From Rhodobacterales bacterium (GTDB taxonomy: Bacteria > Pseudomonadota > Alphaproteobacteria > Rhodobacterales > Rhodobacteraceae): DNA of 11,839 nucleotides. Location of the stretch: the NCBI GenBank assembly GCA_013298675.1, contig JAAFIJ010000053.1, forward strand, positions 1-11,839. Direction: 5' to 3'. Under the pieces are notes generated by a model, which searched no databases, had not been told where the DNA came from, and saw only the letters and a program-made list of their open reading frames with translations. Position numbers and translations under genes: made by a program. Positions 7,143 through 11,839 of this stretch are shown here, in pieces; the first letter of the stretch is position 1, and each line of letters opens with the position of its first letter.

Positions 7143-8435
7143 TTAGCGCATTGTTTCTCTGCGCAAACCGCGTTTCAGGCGAGATACGATCAGGACCAGC
7201 GGGCCCATCATAGCAGACGCAGCCAGCCCCAACCGGGCCGCTTCGGTTTCACTTCCGCCGGGGAGGGCCACGTCAAGACTGAGAACCGGCACCGTAAAGC
7301 TGATCCCAGTCAAGAATGCGATCAGTGTCATGTCGGTCAGGCTGATCCGTGTCGGCAGTTTGCCTTTGCTCAGGGCAAGAATTAGCGCGACACCCAGCAT
7401 GAACCCCAATGGTTTGGCGATCCATGCGCAAATCAAGACCAGGTTTGTTGTGGGTCCATGTGCCTGCATATCGATACCGCCCATTGTAAGGCCAAACAGA
7501 AAAAGGATCACGATCAATGGTTTGACAAGGAAATGCGCGAACCGGTTCAAGGGGTCATGCAGCAGCCACTCTGCCTCGGCAAAGACGCCAAACGCCCTGT
7601 TTGCATGAGGGATCGCAGGAATAATCGGCAACAGCCCCAAAGAGGGGGGCAAGCCAGCCTTGCTGACCCCGACATAGGATATCAAGCATGCCAAAACATA
7701 GGGCCAAAGCGCCAGACCCCGCCGGCGGGTGCGTTCCTTTATGTCGCCATATGTATGGCTGCCAAAGAGCCGCCAAACGCCAAGGCAAGCCAAGGCGGGC
7801 AACCCAAGCCAACCAAGCAAAAGCAGGTCTTGGCTTGGATGCGAGATCCCTAAAATGATCAACCCCAGAAAATCAGAGCCAATGCAGATCAAAAGCAACA
7901 GATTGAGGGCAGGGTGCCCTTTGCCAAAAATCAAGAGCCCAAAGACATAGGCGATCACCACATCGCTGCCAATCGGTGTTGGCCAGCCGGTAGAGACGCT
8001 CATGCCTTCGGGTAAATCGCCTTGGCGGGCAAAATAGAACCAAACAGCTGCGCAAAGCACCGTCCCCCCGATCACTCCGGCGAGCGGAACGAAAGAGCGT
8101 TTGTCGCTTAGCCCGCCGCCCTCAATGATCAGCGCTTCCCACATTTCCTTGCCCATCAAAAACATGAACAAGGCCATCAGCCCTTGGGTGACGATCGATT
8201 GCGGGGTAAAGGTGCTTTCGGCCGGGAGCAGCCAGAGCGGCAAAGAAATATCCAAAACGCGCCATTCAACAAAGTCATAATAGCTGGACGGCGACAGGTT
8301 AACCCAGCAGGTTGCCAAAACGACCCCAAGAGACAGCGCAAAAGCAAAATGCATCAAGAATGATGAAACGCGGTACATGACTTCGGGCCGATCATGAGGA
8401 TTAAATACAAGATGTTGGGGTGCAGTTTGCTCCAA
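7143..8435 (-). CDS. nhaA: NhaA-type Na+/H+ antiporter, divergent at the ion site
   Basis: This is an integral membrane protein of the NhaA family, which exports Na+ in exchange for protons. The 430 residues contain about a dozen hydrophobic segments. Family landmarks are FMFLMGKE (90-97), TPIGSDVVIAYVFG (153-166), LICIGSDFLGLIIL (182-195), VSKAGLPPSLG (257-267) and IAKPLGF (339-345). Aligned from memory with E. coli NhaA, Asp158 equals Asp133, Asp188 equals Asp164 and Lys341 equals Lys300. The partner aspartate Asp163 is replaced by Ser187, so transport selectivity or stoichiometry may differ. The start is a TTG at 8435 with only a weak ribosome site; an ATG at 8378 would give 411 residues and still keep the first membrane segment. 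It is transcribed divergently from the sseB-like gene. Confidence 0.82.
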   Translation of the reverse strand: MEQTAPQHLVFNPHDRPEVMYRVSSFLMHFAFALSLGVVLATCWVNLSPSSYYDFVEWRVLDISLPLWLLPAESTFTPQSIVTQGLMALFMFLMGKEMWEALIIEGGGLSDKRSFVPLAGVIGGTVLCAAVWFYFARQGDLPEGMSVSTGWPTPIGSDVVIAYVFGLLIFGKGHPALNLLLLICIGSDFLGLIILGISHPSQDLLLLGWLGLPALACLGVWRLFGSHTYGDIKERTRRRGLALWPYVLACLISYVGVSKAGLPPSLGLLPIIPAIPHANRAFGVFAEAEWLLHDPLNRFAHFLVKPLIVILFLFGLTMGGIDMQAHGPTTNLVLICAWIAKPLGFMLGVALILALSKGKLPTRISLTDMTLIAFLTGISFTVPVLSLDVALPGGSETEAARLGLAASAMMGPLVLIVSRLKRGLRRETMR

Positions 8436-8614
8436 CCGCTTTAAAGTGTAAAGAAGTGCTGTGATCCTCGCGCCGCCGATTGCTTAGTTTGCGCACACTG
8501 CCGGCGAAATATCAGCGTGTTCCAGCAGTGATTTTTTGCAAAGGTTGTTTTTGGTCTTCGAGGCTGTCAGTAAGGGTTTGTTTTGAGAATACCGTCATAT
8601 TTGGGGGATTGATC

Positions 8615-9439
8615 GTGACGCCGTTGGACAAGGTTTTTGAACAGGTTGCGGACGGCGATCAAGCAGCCCTGATGCGCGCCTATCATTTTTTGGCGGACCA
8701 TGTTTTGTTTGTCCTTCTAGAGCAAGAAGCGACAGCTGCGACGATTTTGCCCAAGGTTTTCGATCTTCCTGAAGGCAAGGTCATTCTCGCTTTTGATACC
8801 GAGGAAAGGCTGAGTGCGTTTGGTCAAGGCGGCGCAGAGTATGCAGCTTTGCCAGGGCGATTGATTGCCCAGCAACTGTCGGGAACCGACTTGCTGTTGG
8901 GGTTGAATTTTGGCTCTGGGGCGAGTTCCGAAGTTTTGCTGCCGACGTCCGTTTTGGATTGGTTGACCAATGCACTAGAGGCCGCACCGGTCGCCACATC
9001 AGAGCAGGCCCATTCCTTTCACGCGCCATCAGATTTGCCATCGGGATTTCAACGCTCTCTCAAGGCGCTGGTCAACAAATTGGGCGGCAATATAGCTGCC
9101 GGGCTTTTGGTTGGGGTAAGTTACCAAAGGCCTGTCGATGCAGATACTGCCCATGTCGGATTAGGTCGCGGGCATCTGCTTGCGTTTATCGATGCCTCAC
9201 CTGACGCGGAGCCTGCGATTGCCCGCGCGGTTTCCGAAGTTATGATCTTTTCCGGGCTTGAGGCCGCACAAATGGATGTGACCTTTCTAAGCTCACGCGA
9301 CAGGGCGGTGTCGCAGATGTTGGAACATGCCATGGTGTTTGAACCGGAAATTGCGCTAACTGAAGATACTGCGTCCAATTCCTCTGGTCCGAACGGCTCC
9401 ACAGGGGGTAAGCCGGCAGGCCCCCCGCGGCTGCGATAA
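8615..9439 (+). CDS. SseB-like protein
   Basis: The 274-residue cytoplasmic protein resembles the SseB family (N-terminal SseB domain, about 1-125, with TPLDKVFEQVADGD at the start and a VILAFDTEERLSAF segment near 56-69). The E. coli member affects serine sensitivity when overproduced, but the biochemical role of the family is unknown. A second, SseB_C-like region spans about 140-250, followed by a Ser/Gly/Pro-rich tail (253-274) that looks disordered. The GTG at 8615 is chosen because GGGGGA (8603-8608) lies 6 bases upstream and the family's N terminus begins here; the frame is open back to 8480 with unrelated-looking residues. No signal peptide or membrane segment is evident. It lies 162 bases before rplM on the same strand. 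Confidence 0.75.
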   Translation: MTPLDKVFEQVADGDQAALMRAYHFLADHVLFVLLEQEATAATILPKVFDLPEGKVILAFDTEERLSAFGQGGAEYAALPGRLIAQQLSGTDLLLGLNFGSGASSEVLLPTSVLDWLTNALEAAPVATSEQAHSFHAPSDLPSGFQRSLKALVNKLGGNIAAGLLVGVSYQRPVDADTAHVGLGRGHLLAFIDASPDAEPAIARAVSEVMIFSGLEAAQMDVTFLSSRDRAVSQMLEHAMVFEPEIALTEDTASNSSGPNGSTGGKPAGPPRLR

Positions 9440-9517
9440 GGGTTGTATTTTTGGGGTATCATTAAACCCCACTATGTAACCTTATGAAATACAACAAAAG
9501 AATGTTTGCTTGCTGCC

Positions 9518-9546
9518 TTGACCTTAATTGGCATCTCGGCGATAAG
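9518..9546 (+). promoter_or_regulatory. Candidate promoter for rplM-rpsI
   Basis: TTGACC (9518-9523) and GATAAG (9541-9546) are separated by 17 bases and match the housekeeping -35 and -10 consensus at five and four of six positions. Transcription would begin near 9553 and give a leader of about 50 bases that includes the hairpin at 9563-9577. Assignment rests on box matches only. Confidence 0.4.
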
Positions 9547-9562
9547 CCCTCATCCGAATTAT

Positions 9563-9577
9563 GGGGGCATTGCCTCC
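9563..9577 (+). promoter_or_regulatory. Leader hairpin upstream of rplM
   Basis: GGGGGC (9563-9568) pairs with GCCTCC (9572-9577), with one G-U pair, around a 3-base ATT loop. It lies about 25 bases before the rplM start. In other bacteria the rplM-rpsI leader is a site of feedback by L13; a similar role here is inference, since no specific L13-binding structure can be recognised by eye. Confidence 0.4.
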
Positions 9578-9601
9578 GCTCTTAATCTGATAGGGCTACC
9601 G

Positions 9602-10066
9602 ATGAAAACCTTTACCGCTACTCCGGCGGATATCGAAAAGAAGTGGATCCTGATCGACGCTGAAGGCGTTGTTCTGGGCCGCCTTGCTTCGATTGTCGCC
9701 AATATCCTTCGTGGCAAGAATAAGCCAACTTTCACGCCGCACATGGACATGGGCGACAACGTGATCGTCATCAATGCCGACAAAGTGCAGATGACCGGCA
9801 ACAAGCGTGACGACAAGCGCTACTACTGGCACACTGGCCACCCGGGCGGCATCAAGTTCCGCACCGCGCGTCAAGTGCTTGAGGGGAACCACCCAGAGCG
9901 CGTCGTGATGAAAGCAGTTGAGCGTATGATCACCCGCAACCGTTTGGGCCGTCAGCAAATGACCAACCTGCGGATCTATGCAAGTGCCGAGCATCCACAC
10001 GAAGCACAGCAACCGGTCGTTCTGGACGTTAAAGTCCTGAACCCGAAGAACACGCGGAGCGAATAA
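9602..10066 (+). CDS. rplM: 50S ribosomal protein L13
   Basis: L13 is an early-assembling protein of the large ribosomal subunit that binds 23S rRNA. The 154-residue product has family landmarks KWILIDAEGVVLGRLAS (14-30), ILRGKNKPTFTPHMDMGD (35-52), YYWHTGHPGG (74-83), HPERVVMKAVERM (97-109) and LRIYASAEHPHEAQQP (123-138). The ATG at 9602 is chosen because AGGGC lies 5 bases upstream and the N terminus MKTFTATPADIEKKW is typical of alphaproteobacterial L13; upstream in-frame codons from 9506 are not L13-like. Two bases separate its stop from the rpsI start, the conserved bacterial pairing of these genes. Confidence 0.97.
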   Translation: MKTFTATPADIEKKWILIDAEGVVLGRLASIVANILRGKNKPTFTPHMDMGDNVIVINADKVQMTGNKRDDKRYYWHTGHPGGIKFRTARQVLEGNHPERVVMKAVERMITRNRLGRQQMTNLRIYASAEHPHEAQQPVVLDVKVLNPKNTRSE

Positions 10067-10068
10067 TC

Positions 10069-10554
10069 ATGTCCGACATCAAATCTCTTGACGATCTGAA
10101 ATCGGCCGTTGGCGCTGCGGCACCTGTCGCTGCTGCTGCGATCGTTCGCGTTCCTGTGCGTGACAAGCTGGGCCGTGCCTATGCAACCGGCAAGCGTAAG
10201 AACGCAATCGCCCGCGTTTGGGTGAAGCCAGGTTCCGGCAAGGTTGTGGTCAACGGCAAAGAAATGGCTGCGTATTTTGCGCGTCCAGTTCTGCAGATGA
10301 TCCTGAAGCAGCCGTTCACCGTTGCAAACGTCGAAGGTCAATTCGACGTGATGGCAACTGTGTGTGGCGGCGGTCTTTCCGGACAAGCTGGCGCTGTAAA
10401 GCACGGCATTTCCAAAGCACTGCAACTTTACGAACCCGCATTGCGTGGCGCGTTGAAGGCTGCTGGCTTCTTGACCCGCGACAGCCGTGTGGTTGAGCGT
10501 AAGAAATACGGTAAAGCGAAAGCACGTAAGAGCTTCCAGTTCTCCAAGCGCTAA
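10069..10554 (+). CDS. rpsI: 30S ribosomal protein S9
   Basis: S9 belongs to the head of the small ribosomal subunit, and its C-terminal tail reaches the P-site tRNA. The 161-residue product has the core GRAYATGKRKNAIARVW (35-51), GGLSGQAGAVKHGISKAL (101-118) and the C-terminal block LTRDSRVVERKKYGKAKAR (135-153) ending in QFSKR. The roughly 30-residue alanine-rich N-terminal extension is common in Alphaproteobacteria. GGAG at 10056-10059 is 9 bases before the ATG, inside the end of rplM, so the two genes are co-translated from one message. A strong terminator follows. Confidence 0.97.
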   Translation: MSDIKSLDDLKSAVGAAAPVAAAAIVRVPVRDKLGRAYATGKRKNAIARVWVKPGSGKVVVNGKEMAAYFARPVLQMILKQPFTVANVEGQFDVMATVCGGGLSGQAGAVKHGISKALQLYEPALRGALKAAGFLTRDSRVVERKKYGKAKARKSFQFSKR

Positions 10555-10590
10555 GCTGTTCCCAACTGCGCAAGCAGCACGAAAAACGAG

Positions 10591-10616
10591 AAAGCTCCAC
10601 ATTTTTGTGGAGCTTT
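10591..10616 (+). terminator. Intrinsic terminator after rpsI
   Basis: An uninterrupted 11-bp stem, AAAGCTCCACA (10591-10601) with TGTGGAGCTTT (10606-10616), closes a TTTT loop; the T run of the 3' arm ends at 10617. It is 36 bases past the rpsI stop. On the minus strand the stem is followed by TTTCTCGTTTTT, so it may also end the convergent DUF1127 transcript. Confidence 0.92.
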
Positions 10617-10644
10617 TTCATTTTCATCGGATGGGAACGGGGGG

Positions 10645-10863
10645 TTAAGCGCGCCAAAAGGGCTTGTGCTGCTCGGCCTGTGCTTCCCACGGTGTAAGGC
10701 CGATATCGCGCAGGGTATGAGGCTGCATCCGGGCAATCTCGCGGCGCATCGCAGTGCGTTTTTGCCAAGTTGCGAACGTGGTCAAGACCCGTTCCATTCC
10801 TTTGGTTTGCCGTTTTGCCCAGTTTGCCATGGTCCGGGCCGCCAAGATCTGCACGGAAAGCAT
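10645..10863 (-). CDS. Small DUF1127 (YjiS-like) protein
   Basis: This short basic protein carries a C-terminal DUF1127 domain, about residues 37-66, with RREIARM (40-46), the hallmark LRDIGLT (51-57) and a terminal KPFWRA. DUF1127 proteins are frequent in Alphaproteobacteria; some small members affect phosphate, carbon or RNA metabolism, but this one cannot be assigned a role. Two consecutive ATG codons exist at 10866 and 10863. GGAGG (10872-10868) abuts the first and is 4 bases from the second, so the second (72 residues) is preferred. It is divergent from the MocR-type gene across an 82-base gap with a palindromic operator, so it is likely that regulator's target. Confidence 0.85.
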   Translation of the reverse strand: MLSVQILAARTMANWAKRQTKGMERVLTTFATWQKRTAMRREIARMQPHTLRDIGLTPWEAQAEQHKPFWRA

Positions 10864-10874
10864 CATTCCTCCAA

Positions 10875-10919
10875 TTGTATTGATACAATACTTGTTGATT
10901 TGCAGTTATCGATACAATA
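10875..10919. promoter_or_regulatory. Candidate MocR operator: palindrome plus direct repeat
   Basis: A perfect palindrome TTGTAT-TG-ATACAA occupies 10875-10888. The 13-base unit TAT(T/C)GATACAATA occurs twice in the same direction, at 10878-10890 and 10907-10919, starting 29 bases apart, close to three helical turns. The repeats contain TACAAT boxes that could serve as -10 elements, for example 10913-10918 for the plus-strand gene, so binding could block both divergent promoters. MocR-type regulators such as PdxR and GabR are known to bind paired direct repeats in such gaps. Confidence 0.65.
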
Positions 10920-10948
10920 GGGATACACCCCTGCGCCATGGGAGAATT

Positions 10949-11839
10949 GTGTTGAATACAAAATGGGCTTTGGGGCTAAGTACGGCAGAGGGGCCCAAGT
11001 ACCTTGCTTTGGCGCGCCTGTTGCGTGAGGCTGTGCGCAGTGGGACGCTTGCCTGCGGCGCACAATTGCCGACCGTTCGAGAGCTGGGTTATGTGTTGAA
11101 AGTAACGCCCGGTACCGTGGCGCGCGCGTATCAAATCGCCACACAAGAGGGGCTTTTGCAGGCAACGGTCGGGCGGGGAACCTTTGTTGCCGCCAGTTCG
11201 CCTCGGTTGGGGCCGACGCAGCCGATCTTTGCAGAGCGTGATCTGACGATGCCTCCGGCGATTTTGGATTTGCGCTATCCCGGGCTGCCTGATGTCGGCC
11301 AAGCCGCAGCGTTTGCCGATGCCATGCGCGTGGTGACAAGCAGGATTGGCGCAGATTGGCTTGGCTATACCCGCCAAGGTGACGAACGCCCCTTACGCGC
11401 CGCCGTGGTTGAATGGCTGTCATCGCGGGTACTCGGTGCCTTTGGACCTGACGATCTGATGCTTAATCATGGCGGTCAAAGCGGGATTGCTTTGATCATG
11501 GCCTGTTGTTTGCGCGGTGACCGCCCGGTTGTACTGACCGAAGAGCTAGCCTATCCGGGGTTTCGTTATGCCGCCCGGTTGTCGCGCGCCGAAGTTGTGG
11601 GGATAGAGCTTGATGATGAGGGGATCGTTCCCGAAGCATTGGAAGCCGCGTGCAGGCGTTATGGCCCGCAAGTCCTTTGCCTCACCCCTGACGCCCAAAA
11701 CCCCACGACAGCCCGAATGGGGCCGGTGCGTCAGGCTCAGATCATTGCTATTGCGCGGCGTTATGACTTGCAGATCATCGAGGACGAATGCTATCCACCC
11801 GCCATCTCTGAAGGCCCAAGTTTGCGCGCTTTGGCACCT
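10949..11839 (+). CDS. MocR-type (GntR/aminotransferase-fold) transcriptional regulator, 3' end outside window
   Basis: The 297 residues present join a GntR winged helix (about 16-80; GAQLPTVRELGYVLKVTP, then GTVARAYQIATQEGLL and VGRGTFVAA) to the start of a fold-type I aminotransferase domain, the MocR architecture. PLP-site residues seen are GGQSGI (175-180), AYPGF (201-205), Asn251 in DAQNPTT and Asp279 in IIEDECY. The PLP-binding lysine would lie beyond the window end, so it cannot be checked. GGGAGA (10940-10945) supports a GTG at 10949 or a TTG at 10952; the TTG gives MNTKWALGL. Such proteins sense PLP or an amino compound and control a nearby gene. Position and the paired repeats suggest control of itself and the DUF1127 gene. 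Ligand and target are unknown. Confidence 0.88.
   Translation, partial: MLNTKWALGLSTAEGPKYLALARLLREAVRSGTLACGAQLPTVRELGYVLKVTPGTVARAYQIATQEGLLQATVGRGTFVAASSPRLGPTQPIFAERDLTMPPAILDLRYPGLPDVGQAAAFADAMRVVTSRIGADWLGYTRQGDERPLRAAVVEWLSSRVLGAFGPDDLMLNHGGQSGIALIMACCLRGDRPVVLTEELAYPGFRYAARLSRAEVVGIELDDEGIVPEALEAACRRYGPQVLCLTPDAQNPTTARMGPVRQAQIIAIARRYDLQIIEDECYPPAISEGPSLRALAP

Noticed and set aside
9453..9470. GGGGT/ACCCC inverted repeat after the SseB-like gene, as terminator
   Set aside because: The stem is only 5 bp with an 8-base loop and no T run follows on either strand; too weak to call a terminator.
9976..10602. Minus-strand open frame of about 208 codons over rpsI
   Set aside because: Antisense to the highly conserved S9 gene and running through its terminator.
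10863..11423. Minus-strand open frame of about 186 codons over the MocR-type gene
   Set aside because: Antisense to a coding region with clear GntR and aminotransferase motifs; low-complexity translation.
1..11839. Mobile elements, CRISPR arrays, toxin-antitoxin or defence genes
   Set aside because: No transposase, integrase, spaced repeat array or recognisable defence domain was seen on either strand, and the tRNA shows no flanking duplicate of its 3' end within the window.

Overview
The window looks like chromosomal DNA of an alphaproteobacterium, most likely a marine member of the Rhodobacteraceae (Roseobacter group). The basis is the gene content and protein style: a pstB-phoU-phoB gene order, a class II type KdsA, an SseB-like gene directly before rplM-rpsI, an alanine-rich N-terminal extension on ribosomal protein S9, and a MocR-type regulator beside a short DUF1127 protein. 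This is family-level recognition, not a database result.

Layout. (1) 7-2195, plus strand: the end of a phosphate operon, with pstB (ATPase of the phosphate importer), phoU (signalling adaptor) and phoB (response regulator), tightly packed and closed by a hairpin terminator. (2) 2272-2346, minus strand: tRNA-Gln(UUG) with encoded CCA, whose 3' end faces the same hairpin. (3) 2449-3627, plus strand: a HI0933/YhiN-type flavoprotein that meets kdsA tail to tail with a 4-base overlap. (4) 3624-6958, minus strand: a capsule module read kpsT, kpsE, kdsA. It pairs an ABC-2 type polysaccharide exporter ATPase and a periplasm-spanning export protein with the enzyme that makes KDO-8-phosphate. The genes overlap or nearly touch and probably form one transcript. 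(5) 7143-8435, minus strand: a divergent NhaA-type sodium/proton antiporter. (6) 8615-10554, plus strand: an SseB-like protein, then rplM and rpsI (L13 and S9), closed by a strong terminator. (7) 10645-11839: a small DUF1127 protein (minus) and a MocR-type transcription factor (plus, cut by the window end), divergently arranged around an 82-base gap holding a perfect palindrome and a 13-base direct repeat that look like an operator.

How the parts work together. The phosphate block links Pi import to its own sensing circuit. The capsule block couples synthesis of a KDO precursor to export machinery, although the permease KpsM, the outer-membrane KpsD and the lipid-linker enzymes are not in the window. 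The MocR/DUF1127 pair looks like a self-regulated divergent unit.

No convincing new defence system, mobile element, CRISPR array or unknown multigene system is visible. The most interesting points are the long cytoplasmic extension of the KpsE-like protein, the NhaA homologue that lacks one of the two adjacent aspartates of the ion site, and the MocR operator. No gene-free stretch exceeds 300 bases.
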